Below the pieces are notes generated by a model, which did no database searches, had not been told where the DNA came from, and saw only the letters and a program-made list of their open reading frames with translations. A stretch of DNA of 64,000 nt from CAYYUA01 sp964542585 (lineage in GTDB: Bacteria; Bacteroidota; Bacteroidia; CAILMK01; CAYYUA01), in the NCBI GenBank assembly GCA_964542585.1, contig CAZIUI010000016.1:1-64000 (forward strand), read 5' to 3'. Both the position numbers and the translations under genes were made by a program. Shown in pieces: positions 27,901 through 36,190 of this stretch; position 1 is the first letter of the stretch; every line of letters begins with the position of its first letter.

Positions 27901-28570
27901 CTTTGGTTGTAATAGATACAATACCACCTGTCGCATCACCATGCTTAGCTGGAATACCAGATGTGATGGTATTAATGCTCTGAATAGAACGTTGAGGAAC
28001 GCCTCTAAGACCACGTACACGAACGCCATCAACTTTAACTACTGTTCCTTCATCGCGCTGACCCATGATGCTCAAACCACCAGCTTTTGTGCTAATCTGC
28101 GTATTTAGACTAATGACATCATTAATGCTTTTAGTAGGCATCTTACTAATCGACTCCTCATCAAAGCTTTTTGAGCCGGTTGTTTTGTCCTTTTTAAACA
28201 ATCCGCGGTGAGCTTCGATATCTACAATCTTCAGGGTTTTATCTGGTGAAAGGGTGACATCCTTGACCGTAGTACGCCCTGATCCTACTTCAACATTCTT
28301 TAAAATTTTTCTACCATAACGGACATCTGAAAATTTCAAGTCGTATTTACCTGGAGAAATAGCGGTTAACTCATATTCCCCTTCTTCGTTTGTTACTGAT
28401 CCTTTTGTGCTACCACTTACTTTTACCGTTACATTCACGCCAATCACAGGCTCTCCCGTCTTGGCATCGGTAACCTTACCTTCTATTCGCCCATACTGGG
28501 ACTGAGCATTAGCAGAAAAATTAGTTAACAATATGATGGCTACTAAAAACCCGAGTAGTTTCTTTACCAT
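24932..28570 (-). CDS. TonB-dependent outer-membrane receptor with carboxypeptidase-D regulatory-like domain
   Basis: This 1212-residue protein has a signal peptide ending about ANAQ (residue 22). Next is a CarboxypepD_reg-like domain (about 27-105; GRIEGKVTDAKTGEPVIGVNV), then a plug domain containing IMGQRDEGTVVKVDGVRVRG and SIQSINTITSGIPAKHGDATGG. A very large barrel ends in a terminal aromatic strand (RIIRLGARLNF). The plug and barrel place it among SusC/TBDT proteins, but there is no SusD partner. Instead it heads a three-gene set with a giant secreted protein and a PorV/PorQ protein. Substrate unknown; it could import a large ligand or take part in surface assembly. Confidence 0.9.
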   Translation of the reverse strand: MVKKLLGFLVAIILLTNFSANAQSQYGRIEGKVTDAKTGEPVIGVNVTVKVSGSTKGSVTNEEGEYELTAISPGKYDLKFSDVRYGRKILKNVEVGSGRTTVKDVTLSPDKTLKIVDIEAHRGLFKKDKTTGSKSFDEESISKMPTKSINDVISLNTQISTKAGGLSIMGQRDEGTVVKVDGVRVRGLRGVPQRSIQSINTITSGIPAKHGDATGGIVSITTKGATPSYRGSIELLSSQFLDGYGFNQLEGNVSGPIFKKYKGTDSSTTKLGFQFGGVVTFQDEPRPTVSGYPVVNDETLNELQAKPLVRDPTSAGFQPNAAFVTDDNIKNVDSRPNVDRLNYNFTGKLTYNLSDQINLIAGGQYGFRTNQDYSRINSMFNYKNYSDLERRNFRTYLRMTQSFANDDDNEGIRNVFYSLQASYAKNNRLNRNEKFEEDFFKYGYYGNFERKRAPNYRFTEDSVGGTVEEAFFQQGFTDTAVEFTPANINQTAGNYTEQLFGFLNNDVNSLQQIAANGGLRNGDGPQLVYSLWQNTGNPVGGFAKFERETFRASASGSFDVGEHSFNLGVQYEQIIRRGYNVAARNLWTIGRQSVNSHIRQLDTDNPQPQFNNGTFTDTVNYDRLNEGGQTTFDKRLREQEDYGPKEFINIDELSPNDLSIGLFGADELLNQSGVNYFGYDYKGNKISDDPSIEEFLNNPSTRPMGAYNPNYTAAYIQDKFKVKDLFFRLGVRVDRFDANQMVPKDKFSLFPTKKKSEVDPELNPAGNHPGNVPDQSVVYVDDPFDPNEIVGYRKGDNWFNNSGGSVANPNSIAIQTRTGQIAPFLADGVDEDDNLVAEGFEEYEPQVNVMPRIAFSFPISQEARFRASYDVLVQRPKSRIQTTIDDYYYLQDRATQTINNPNLQPERSNKFTLGFKQRLTRRSSFEIKAFYTETRNLIQIQQISQAYPTTYTTFRNIDFSTTKGLTAIYDLRATSRSPVSFRGSYTLQFANGTGSNTADQSALIQAGQPNLRTPFPLNTDIRHNLQGILDYRFGSGASYNGPVTGGGSQLLKNVGFNFRVSASSGQPYSGQSNVTRAVAVGIRQRPVQDGDINGRRLPWTWTANIRIDKTIPLDLTGGDKEGGSGAVGRGRKQNLNLYLRVDNLLNTKNVQNVYRFTGSPEDDGFLSSLQGQQVISQQVSRQAYRDQYRAKIENPRNFGRPRIIRLGARLNF

Positions 28571-28763
28571 AACCCTTGATTTCAGATTTAACGGAGATTC
28601 AAAATTGTATAAAAGTTAAAAGAAGCACAAAAGCGGGTAACCGCCTATTTCTTCTAGCAGCACTTTACTTTAAGGTTTAATTAAAGGGTCAAATTTAATT
28701 TTATCTCACAGCTAACAAAGGCTTTTTGTTAAAAAATGCCCATTACTATTGGCTTCCAATCAC

Positions 28764-29720
28764 TTAAAAAGCGCTTTGCTGTCTGTAAAATGCCTTTAAT
28801 TTCTCTATTAGCCCTTCATAAATGGCGTTTTCTGAGTAGTAAGACCATCCAGCAATATGGGGTGTTATTATGACATCCTGCCGATTTTTTAGAGCATCTG
28901 TCACTTCCTTGACATTTTCACTGGGTGTTTCATAGTCTTCTGTTTCCAACACATCCAGGCAGGCGCCCTTGATAGTGCCTTCCTTTAATCCTTTTAGCAT
29001 GGCTTCACTGCTAACTACACTTCCTCTGGCCGTATTAACAATGATTAAGGGTTTTATTCTACGGGCAAGTTTCGTTTCATTGAAATAGTGATGGGTATCA
29101 GTGTTATAGGGCACATGAAAGCTGATCACATCAGCATTCCGGAATAGGTAATCAGGATCACTTGGCTTTACATAGCCATGATCACCGTTTATAGTTTCAA
29201 ATTTATCATAGGCCAGAATTTCACAGCCCAGCCCTTTCAATTTTTGCGCAAAAGCGCTGCCGGTGTGCCCATATCCCACAATTCCTACCGTAAGGTTGCG
29301 CAGTTCAGTCCCGCGATTAGCTTCCCTTTCCCAGAGCCCGGCTTTTACTTGATTTGATGCTGAAAGTAAACAATGGAGTAAAGCTAATAGCATCCCAATG
29401 GCATGCTCACCAACTGCGTGACAATTACCTTCGGGAGAGGTGATCAATTGGATATCACGACTGTTAGCCGCTGAGCGGTCCACATTATCTAAACCAGACC
29501 CGGGACGCATTATGAATTTCAGATCCCCACTGACGTCCATTAAATCAGCATCCACAAATGTTTTACTTCGTATGACTAAGCCAACTACCNNNNNNNNNNA
29601 ATCCTTAGCGTAACCTTTCCGAAAGTCAGCCTCCGATACCTCACATAGTTGAAAGCCCCTATCACGAAGGGAAGCTTTGAAAAAATCCGGCACGGGCTCT
29701 AAAATAGCGATGGTATCCAT
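28764..29720 (-). CDS. D-isomer specific 2-hydroxyacid dehydrogenase (SerA-like)
   Basis: This NAD-dependent dehydrogenase of about 318 residues has the Rossmann motif VGIVGYGHTGSAFAQKLKG. The catalytic set is Arg in VNTARGS, Glu in ACLDVLETE and His in ITPHIAGWS. It lacks the C-terminal ACT domain of full SerA. The gene contains a gap of 10 Ns (29590-29599) covering about four unknown residues near position 41, yet both sides remain in the same frame. It starts one base after the mgtE stop codon. Substrate could be 3-phosphoglycerate or another 2-hydroxyacid. Confidence 0.87.
   Translation of the reverse strand: MDTIAILEPVPDFFKASLRDRGFQLCEVSEADFRKGYAKDXXXXVVGLVIRSKTFVDADLMDVSGDLKFIMRPGSGLDNVDRSAANSRDIQLITSPEGNCHAVGEHAIGMLLALLHCLLSASNQVKAGLWEREANRGTELRNLTVGIVGYGHTGSAFAQKLKGLGCEILAYDKFETINGDHGYVKPSDPDYLFRNADVISFHVPYNTDTHHYFNETKLARRIKPLIIVNTARGSVVSSEAMLKGLKEGTIKGACLDVLETEDYETPSENVKEVTDALKNRQDVIITPHIAGWSYYSENAIYEGLIEKLKAFYRQQSAF
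29590..29599. other. Assembly gap (10 Ns)
   Basis: A run of ten N characters inside the 2-hydroxyacid dehydrogenase gene. The flanking codons stay in one frame with ten unknown bases, so either the gap size is right or it is right modulo three. Confidence 0.99.
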
Positions 29721-29721
29721 G

Positions 29722-31086
29722 CTAAACAGGGATTGAATAAATTAACCTTCCTATTAAAAAGTATACTGCCAGTCCTATCAGGTCATTGGTTGTTGTAATG
29801 AAGGGGCCGGTAGCTAAAGCGGGGTCTATATTCAGGCGATCCATTAATAAAGGAATACTAACTCCCAGGAAACTAGCAACCACGATGACGACCAAAAGCG
29901 AGAGACTTACCGTAAACGCTAATTGAATACCCTGGCTGACCAGCAGGCTGTACCCCAGCAGTACTGAAGCACACAAGATGCCGTTCATTAGTGAAACGGC
30001 AAGTTCTTTCATGACTTTGGTGAAGTAACTGCTGGTCAAGGTTTTACTAGCCAGGCCTTGTACAATAATAGCCGAGGATTGTATTCCTGCGTTTCCGCCC
30101 ATGGCAGCAATTAGCGGTATGAAAAAGGCCATTTGAGGATAAATTTCCAGGGCCCCTTCATTTAAACTTATCACCTTGGCACTTGAGACACCCCCAAGTA
30201 AACCTAGCAAAAGCCACGGCAATCTCGCTCGGGATAGCACCCAAATACGATCAGAATAACCAACGTCTTCGGCAATACCGGAAGCCAATTGGTAATCTTC
30301 CTCAGCCTCTCCTTTAATAAAATCTACAACGTCATCAATTGTAATTCGCCCTATGAGGACATTATGGCTGTTGACCACGGGTAAAGCCACCAAGTCATAC
30401 TTCTGCATGACATTAGCCACTTCCTCTGCCTGTGTATCCCCATTAACAGAAACTAAGGTTTCGTTGTAAATCCCATAGATTTTGGATTCCGGTTCTGACA
30501 AAATCAGGCTTGGCAGTGACACATAGCCCATCAGCCTTCGATTATCATCCTCTACAAAAACAGTATAAATGTTTTCAATTTCTTTGGCTTGATTCCTAAT
30601 GGCAGTCTGGCACTGAGCTACACTCCAATTATGATTAACCCTGATAAGCTCGGTAGCCATAAGCCCCCCTGCTGTTTCAGGATCATAGGCCAACAACGAG
30701 AGTATGGCCCTTTCAGAGTGATTGGAACTTTTGGAGAGGTAATCTATAACCCCATCACGTGATGACTCCGGGAAACTATTGATGAAATCAGCCGCATCAT
30801 CCGAATCCATTTGCTTGATGTAGTCATCTACGATCTGCTGCGGAGTAAAATCGGCTAGAATAGCTTTGCGCACCTCCTCATCAAGCTCTACAAGTACTTC
30901 CCCTCCTCGGTACCGCGTAAGGGTCTGAAAAAGGTATTGGGCCTCGCTAGGTTCAAGGGATTGAATAGCCTGTGCGATGTCAACTGCATACAAATTTTTC
31001 AGTTGTTCATCCAGGTAAGTATGATCCCCTTCCCTGATGGCGGACTGAAGTTTTTCTATGTACGATTTGTCCAGGGCTGCCTCCAT
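29722..31086 (-). CDS. mgtE: Magnesium transporter MgtE
   Basis: This protein of about 454 residues has an N-terminal MgtE_N superhelical domain (about 10-125, with repeated LxxLDEEVRKAIL-type helices). Two CBS domains follow (about 130-250; MGYVSLPSLI and LPVVNSHNVLIGRITIDDVVDFI), then five membrane helices with IPLIAAMGGNAGIQSSAI, the pore signature. MgtE is a Mg2+-gated channel for Mg2+ uptake. The ATG at 31086 is preferred over a TTG nine codons upstream. It is co-directional with ksgA upstream and the dehydrogenase downstream. Confidence 0.93.
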   Translation of the reverse strand: MEAALDKSYIEKLQSAIREGDHTYLDEQLKNLYAVDIAQAIQSLEPSEAQYLFQTLTRYRGGEVLVELDEEVRKAILADFTPQQIVDDYIKQMDSDDAADFINSFPESSRDGVIDYLSKSSNHSERAILSLLAYDPETAGGLMATELIRVNHNWSVAQCQTAIRNQAKEIENIYTVFVEDDNRRLMGYVSLPSLILSEPESKIYGIYNETLVSVNGDTQAEEVANVMQKYDLVALPVVNSHNVLIGRITIDDVVDFIKGEAEEDYQLASGIAEDVGYSDRIWVLSRARLPWLLLGLLGGVSSAKVISLNEGALEIYPQMAFFIPLIAAMGGNAGIQSSAIIVQGLASKTLTSSYFTKVMKELAVSLMNGILCASVLLGYSLLVSQGIQLAFTVSLSLLVVIVVASFLGVSIPLLMDRLNIDPALATGPFITTTNDLIGLAVYFLIGRLIYSIPV

Positions 31087-31149
31087 GCTACAGGTTTCAA
31101 CGCTATGTAACAAACTTACGGAATATGGGCTAGTCCATCCTTTCGCTTA

Positions 31150-31977
31150 TCATTCCTCTTTTTTATTTAACCAACCTTGCGCTAAGGCTATGCGCCTGCT
31201 TATTCTTTGGTAGCAATCGGGAGATAACTCTTCAGGTCGTTTATCGAGTAAAGTTGGATCTTCCAGGTAGACTTCATCCCGATAAGCTTTCAAGGTATTG
31301 CTCACTTTTTTCCGGCGTTGATTAAAAGCCTGTTTAACAACAGGTTTAAGCCAATGGAAAGGAACAATGACTTCTTCCCTCGAACGATGTCTACCACGAA
31401 CAACCGCCGAATATACATTAGGTGAAGGGCTGAAGGCTCCAGGTGGTATTTTAAATACCAACTTAGGCTCGTAAAAAACCTGGAAAAGGATACTCAGAAT
31501 CCCATATTGCCGTGACCCAGGGTTAGCTGTTAGCCGCTGTGCGACTTCAAGCTGAAACATCCCGGCTAATTCTGGAATCATTTGATGAGAATCAGCAGCT
31601 TTCAAGATAATCTGGCTAGCAATATTATAGGGAAAATTACCAATCAAGCCCCACGTCTCTCCTTCAAAAACATCATTGAAATCTAGTTCTAAGACGCTTT
31701 CATTCCAAATCTTGTCCCTTAATTGCGGAAATTGCTTAACCAAGTAATCATGCCAATAATCATCGAATTCTACAGCCTTAAAGGAAGCTCGCGAGGCCGA
31801 CTTTTCCAGTAGGGCATTAGTCAAGATCCCCTTACCTGGGCCAACTTCTAGCACATTGTGATATTGAGATCCAAGCCCCGTAAGGATATTTGCTAATTTC
31901 TGGCCAATAGCTGGATCAGTGATAAAATGTTGACCTAGGGACTTTTTAGCTTTGGGCGCGGTCAAAATATATTTCAA
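31150..31977 (-). CDS. rsmA: 16S rRNA dimethyladenosine transferase KsgA/RsmA
   Basis: This 275-residue methyltransferase dimethylates the two adjacent adenines in helix 45 of 16S rRNA. Motifs: AKKSLGQHFITDPAI, the SAM-binding VLEVGPGKGILT, the acidic VEFDDYW, the catalytic GNFPYNIAS (N-L/F-P-Y), and PSPNVYSAVVR. There is no ATG upstream in frame; TTG at 31977 (or a TTG four codons later) is the only available start, since a TAA stop lies three codons before it. It is divergent from pdxA. Confidence 0.95.
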   Translation of the reverse strand: MKYILTAPKAKKSLGQHFITDPAIGQKLANILTGLGSQYHNVLEVGPGKGILTNALLEKSASRASFKAVEFDDYWHDYLVKQFPQLRDKIWNESVLELDFNDVFEGETWGLIGNFPYNIASQIILKAADSHQMIPELAGMFQLEVAQRLTANPGSRQYGILSILFQVFYEPKLVFKIPPGAFSPSPNVYSAVVRGRHRSREEVIVPFHWLKPVVKQAFNQRRKKVSNTLKAYRDEVYLEDPTLLDKRPEELSPDCYQRISRRIALAQGWLNKKEE

Positions 31978-32127
31978 CTTTGTTTATGAAAAAACTGAAG
32001 AATTGTTCTGCAATTTTTAAAGTTTGTTATTCTATTGTAAAATTCTAAATGCTAAAATCCAGCATTATTATTTAACAATCTTAAACTTTAAGTTTTAAAG
32101 GCAATCAAGAATTATAAATCCCAAAAA

Positions 32128-33234
32128 ATGGCAACTGAAAATCACGCAGGTTCAAAAGAAGCAAATGCAGATAAAAAAACATTTACCAAACCTACGATAG
32201 GCATTTCAATTGGCGATATCAATGGAATTAGTTTTGAATTAATTTTTAAGACTTTTAGTGATGAAAGGGTTTTTAACTACTGTACACCAGTGATATATGC
32301 ATCATCCCGGGTTGCTAACTATCATAAGAAAACCCTGGACTACAGCGATTTCAATCTTAATGTTGTTAAATCCGCGGATAAAGCCCAAAGTGACCATGTA
32401 AACATTATCAATGCATGGCAGGAAGAGGCACGCGTCCAGCTGGGCCATATTCAGCCTGAAGCAGGCAAATTGGCAAAAAAATCACTGGACGCTTGTGTAC
32501 ATGATTTGTCTACAGGCTTATTAGATGCTATTGTAACAGCGCCCTCTCACAAGCAGACATTTGAGGAAGATAACCTGACCGGTCATACAGAATACCTGCA
32601 GCATTATTTCGAAACCGAAAACACGCTAATGCTCATGAGTCATGAGCAAATAAAGGTAGGATTGGTCACCACTCATTTACCCATAAAGGAGGTAGCCCCA
32701 AACATCACCAATGAGCACATCCAGGAAAAAATCGAGGTGCTTAACCATACCCTTATTAGGGATTACCACTATTACAAGCCTAAGATTGCTGTCTTAGGCT
32801 TAAACCCGCACGCAGGTGACCAAGGGTTGATAGGTGAAGAGGATCAGTTAATTGTGGAGCCGGCCGTTCAGAACGCTTATGAAAAAGGCGTCAGGTCTTT
32901 TGGGCCTTACCCTGCCGATGGTTTTTTTGGAACAGGTCACTTTCAGCAATTTGAAGCAGTTTTAGCCATGTATCATGATCAAGGGCTTGTGCCATTTAAA
33001 GCGCTAACATTCGGAGAGGGTGTAAATTTTACGGCTGGGCTACCAATAGTGCGAACTTCCCCCGCTCATGGGCCCGGTTATGCCATAGCCGGTAAAGATG
33101 TAGCAAATGAAGGAAGCTTTCGCGAGGCGGTTTTTCAAGCTGTCAAGCTTTACCAAAACCGGGAAACATCCGACCAACTGAATGCCAACCCCTTAAGTAG
33201 TAAATCATTGAATAAAGAACCAGAAGACTCTTAA
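32128..33234 (+). CDS. pdxA: 4-hydroxythreonine-4-phosphate dehydrogenase PdxA
   Basis: This 368-residue enzyme of the DXP-dependent pyridoxal-5-phosphate pathway oxidises 4-phosphohydroxy-L-threonine. The N-terminal GISIGDINGISFELI is the Bacteroidota form of the family motif. Metal ligands are the His residues in GHTEYLQHYF, GLNPHAGDQG and MYHDQGLVPFK, and the C-terminal RTSPAHGPGYAIAG closes the active site. The ~20 residues before the conserved start are polar and low complexity. The ATG at 32128 is the first candidate in the frame. Confidence 0.95.
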   Translation: MATENHAGSKEANADKKTFTKPTIGISIGDINGISFELIFKTFSDERVFNYCTPVIYASSRVANYHKKTLDYSDFNLNVVKSADKAQSDHVNIINAWQEEARVQLGHIQPEAGKLAKKSLDACVHDLSTGLLDAIVTAPSHKQTFEEDNLTGHTEYLQHYFETENTLMLMSHEQIKVGLVTTHLPIKEVAPNITNEHIQEKIEVLNHTLIRDYHYYKPKIAVLGLNPHAGDQGLIGEEDQLIVEPAVQNAYEKGVRSFGPYPADGFFGTGHFQQFEAVLAMYHDQGLVPFKALTFGEGVNFTAGLPIVRTSPAHGPGYAIAGKDVANEGSFREAVFQAVKLYQNRETSDQLNANPLSSKSLNKEPEDS

Positions 33235-33314
33235 TGACAAGGGCACAAAATAAATTGAGAAGGTGTTTTAAGAATAAACTTACGGTGTGAACGGTATCTT
33301 TTAACTGATTTTCT

Positions 33315-33322
33315 TAACTTTG
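33315..33322 (+). promoter_or_regulatory. Probable -7 element (TAnnTTTG) for the DUF177-rpmF cluster
   Basis: TAACTTTG matches the Bacteroidota -7 consensus 17 bases before the GTG start of the DUF177 gene. This would give a very short leader. No clear -33 TTTG is seen at the usual distance. Confidence 0.4.
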
Positions 33323-33339
33323 AACCTTTATAAAGAACT

Positions 33340-33915
33340 GTGGAGTTGGCTGTGTTAGAGCAATTTGACATCCGATTTGTGCACCTGAAGCCAGGACGAT
33401 ATCACTATCAATTTGATGTTTCAGATCCATTTTTTGAGGCTTTTGATTATTCCTTGATCGATAAAGCTTCAATCCAAGTCAATACTCGGATGATAAAGGA
33501 AAATGAAAGCCTTCTTCACTTTACTTTTTTTATTGAAGGTAGTTTGGGCTTGAGTTGTGATCGCTGTCTAGACCCTTTTGATATGCCTATACATTTGGAG
33601 GAGCAACTCATCGTCAAGGTAAAAGATGAGGATTTATCAAATTCAAAAACCAATGATGAAGGGGAAGATTTAGTTTACATTGGCCCCGAAGATATTGCTT
33701 TTAATGTGGCGAAGCCGATATTTGACTTTATTAACCTTTCAAAACCGATGAAGCCCACCTGTGACCAAGTTAACAAGGATTGTAATCAGGAAATGACGTC
33801 CATACTGAATAGCATGCTAAAGGATAATAACACGAATAAGAATGATAATAGTGAAGATAACATTGACCCCCGATGGGAAGCTTTAAAACGATTCAAACGA
33901 CAAAATAACAATTGA
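33340..33915 (+). CDS. DUF177 (YceD family) protein
   Basis: This 191-residue acidic protein precedes rpmF, as YceD does in most bacteria. The family features are an N-terminal FDIRFVHLKPGRYHYQF, the CxxC-like segment LGLSCDRCLDPFD, and a distal CDQVNKDCN. YceD-family proteins have been linked to 23S rRNA accumulation and large-subunit assembly, which fits the partner gene. It starts with GTG at 33340. The C-terminal 40 residues are Asn/Asp-rich and likely disordered before a final DPRWEALKRFK motif common to these proteins. Confidence 0.88.
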   Translation: MELAVLEQFDIRFVHLKPGRYHYQFDVSDPFFEAFDYSLIDKASIQVNTRMIKENESLLHFTFFIEGSLGLSCDRCLDPFDMPIHLEEQLIVKVKDEDLSNSKTNDEGEDLVYIGPEDIAFNVAKPIFDFINLSKPMKPTCDQVNKDCNQEMTSILNSMLKDNNTNKNDNSEDNIDPRWEALKRFKRQNNN

Positions 33916-33918
33916 TTT

Positions 33919-34098
33919 ATGGCAGTACCGAAGCGCAAAACTTCAAGCTCCAAGCGTAACAAGCGCCGGACTAAAATCAAAAGCGAAAAGCCTCAACTTA
34001 TTAATTGCCAAACAACAGGTGAACCCCATCTTTATCACAGAGCCCATTGGTACGAAAACAAATTATACTACAAGGGTAAAGTGATATTAGAAAAGTAA
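33919..34098 (+). CDS. rpmF: 50S ribosomal protein bL32
   Basis: This 59-residue basic protein starts MAVPKRKTSSSKRNKRRT, the unmistakable bL32 N-terminus, and ends with the GEPHLYHRAHWYENKLYYKGK motif seen in Bacteroidota. Only one Cys (NCQTTG) is present, so the four-Cys zinc ribbon of other bL32 proteins is absent, as is common in this phylum. It starts three bases after the DUF177 stop codon and precedes plsX by 67 bases. Confidence 0.95.
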   Translation: MAVPKRKTSSSKRNKRRTKIKSEKPQLINCQTTGEPHLYHRAHWYENKLYYKGKVILEK

Positions 34099-34165
34099 CA
34101 CTTACGAAAAGTAAGTGAACCTAACCACTGCCAATGTCGAAAACTAACGACACCAACGCCCCAAC

Positions 34166-35116
34166 ATGAAAATAGGAATTGATATCATGGGGGGAGACTA
34201 TGCGCCAAAAGCCCCCCTGAAAGGCCTTGCCAACATTCTTCCCTCCCTGCCACCTGACGTTGAGCTCGTATTACTAGGAGACCAATCTGTATTGGATCAA
34301 TATAAATCCTTACTTGATCGGGAGCATCACGATCAGGTTTCATTCATTCCTACAACGCAGGTGATCGAAATGGGGGAAAGCCCTACAAAAGCTTTTAGTA
34401 ATAAGCCAGAGGCAAGCATGGCAGTAGGGCTAAACCATTTGGCCAGAAGCCAATTCGATGTTCTGATAAGTGCTGGTAATACGGGTGCGCTAATGGTAGG
34501 ATCGCTCTACACTGTAAAGCCAATTACAGGAATTATTCGACCACCGCTTACCACGCTTGTTCCTAAACCCGATGGCAATTTTGGTATCATACTGGACGTT
34601 GGAGCTAACCCAGATTGCAAACCGGAAGTCCTCAACCAGTTCGGCATTCTTGGCGCAATGTATCTGAATAGCGTCTATAACATTCAAGCCCCGCGTGTTG
34701 GGCTATTAAACATTGGCGCCGAGCCTGAAAAGGGTAATGTTAATGCTCAAAATACTTATCGCTACATTTCCGATCAGAGCGCTAACGAGATGAACTTCAT
34801 TGGTAATGTTGAAGGGTATGATTTGTTTAAGGACAAAGCTGAAGTTTACGTCTGCGATGGTTTTACCGGTAATATCGTTTTAAAATCAGCCGAGGGAATA
34901 TTTGAATTAATAAAGAAAAGGGGGATTACGGACGAATATTTCAAGCATTTTGATTTTGAAAACCATGGCGGTACGCCCATTTTGGGGATCAATAAACCCG
35001 TGATTGTAGGACACGGAGTTTCAACTCCAACCGCTTTTGAAAACATGGTCAAACAAGGTCAGAGAGTAGTCAAATCAAACTTAGTTGACCATATTAAACA
35101 GGCCTTTGAATCCTGA
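34166..35116 (+). CDS. plsX: Phosphate acyltransferase PlsX
   Basis: This 316-residue enzyme converts acyl-ACP to acyl-phosphate for phospholipid synthesis. Signature segments are MKIGIDIMGGDYAPKAPLKG, MGESPTKAFSNKPEASM, SAGNTGALMVGSL, DVGANPDCKPE, GLLNIGAEPEKGN, NVEGYDLFKD and VCDGFTGNIVLKS. It sits between rpmF and fabH, the widespread bacterial arrangement, so membrane lipid and ribosome synthesis are linked in one transcript. Confidence 0.96.
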   Translation: MKIGIDIMGGDYAPKAPLKGLANILPSLPPDVELVLLGDQSVLDQYKSLLDREHHDQVSFIPTTQVIEMGESPTKAFSNKPEASMAVGLNHLARSQFDVLISAGNTGALMVGSLYTVKPITGIIRPPLTTLVPKPDGNFGIILDVGANPDCKPEVLNQFGILGAMYLNSVYNIQAPRVGLLNIGAEPEKGNVNAQNTYRYISDQSANEMNFIGNVEGYDLFKDKAEVYVCDGFTGNIVLKSAEGIFELIKKRGITDEYFKHFDFENHGGTPILGINKPVIVGHGVSTPTAFENMVKQGQRVVKSNLVDHIKQAFES

Positions 35117-35122
35117 GCCTCC

Positions 35123-36118
35123 ATGGAAAAAACAACCGCTGCCATTACAGGAATAGGCGCATGGCTGCCAGAAGAAAAGCTAACAAATGCAGACCTCGAA
35201 CAAATGGTGGATACCAATGACGAGTGGATTACAACTCGTACAGGTATTCAAGAGCGGCGCATATTAAAAGATGAGCACCTAGGTACTTCTTACATGGCAG
35301 AGGGAGCGATCCGCGATCTCCTTCAAAAAACCAATACGGATCCTGAAGATGTAGATTGCATTATCTGTGCTACGGTTACACCGGATATGCCATTTCCAGC
35401 CACAGCTAACATCCTAAGCGATAAAGCAGGCCTTGTCAATGCTTTCGGGTTTGACGTAGAAGCTGCTTGCTCCGGCCTGCTGTATTCCTTATCAATAGGG
35501 GCTAAATACATTGAATCCGGTTTTTCCCAAAAAACCATAATTGTAGGTGCCGATAAAATGTCCTCCATTATTGATTATGAAGATCGGGCTACATGCATCA
35601 TTTTCGGTGATGCCGCTACAGCCTTGCTTATGGAGCCTGACGAGTATGGCAATGGTTTTATGGATGCTATTTACAAGTCCGATGGGTCTGGAACAAAGCA
35701 TTTACACATGAAAGCTGGTGGTTCCCAGAAGCCGCCAACCTGTGAGACAGTTAAAAATCACGAGCACTTTGTGTACCAGGAAGGTAAGCAGGTTTTCAAA
35801 GAAGCGGTGCCTAAAATGGCTGATGTTTCCCAACAGCTAATGGATCGTAATGAACTCACACAAGAGAGTATAAAATATTTTGTACCCCATCAGGCAAATA
35901 AACGTATAATAGACGCAGCAGGTGAACAGTTAGGCCTTAACCCTGATCAGGTAATGATTAATATCCAGCGGTATGGGAACACCACCAGTGCTACCATTCC
36001 CTTGTGTTTATGGGAGTGGGAAGACAACTTGATGCCTGGAGATAACTTGATCCTTTCAGCTTTTGGGGGCGGTTTTACCTGGGGGGCAGTTTATTTAAGG
36101 TGGGCCTACAATAACTAA
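35123..36118 (+). CDS. fabH: 3-oxoacyl-ACP synthase III FabH
   Basis: This 331-residue condensing enzyme joins an acyl-CoA primer to malonyl-ACP to start fatty-acid chains. The catalytic triad is Cys116 in VEAACSGLLYS, His in VPHQANKRI (about residue 256) and Asn in YGNTTSATIP (about 286). The C-terminal LILSAFGGGFTWGAV is also typical. It begins six bases after the plsX stop. Bacteroidota FabH often prefers branched primers, but primer choice cannot be read from the sequence. Confidence 0.96.
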   Translation: MEKTTAAITGIGAWLPEEKLTNADLEQMVDTNDEWITTRTGIQERRILKDEHLGTSYMAEGAIRDLLQKTNTDPEDVDCIICATVTPDMPFPATANILSDKAGLVNAFGFDVEAACSGLLYSLSIGAKYIESGFSQKTIIVGADKMSSIIDYEDRATCIIFGDAATALLMEPDEYGNGFMDAIYKSDGSGTKHLHMKAGGSQKPPTCETVKNHEHFVYQEGKQVFKEAVPKMADVSQQLMDRNELTQESIKYFVPHQANKRIIDAAGEQLGLNPDQVMINIQRYGNTTSATIPLCLWEWEDNLMPGDNLILSAFGGGFTWGAVYLRWAYNN

Positions 36119-36190
36119 TGATTAGTCTAGCAGAATAGATTCATGAGGCTTGAATGATTTTTCAAAGTATTATCAAAATCAAGTATGAAT

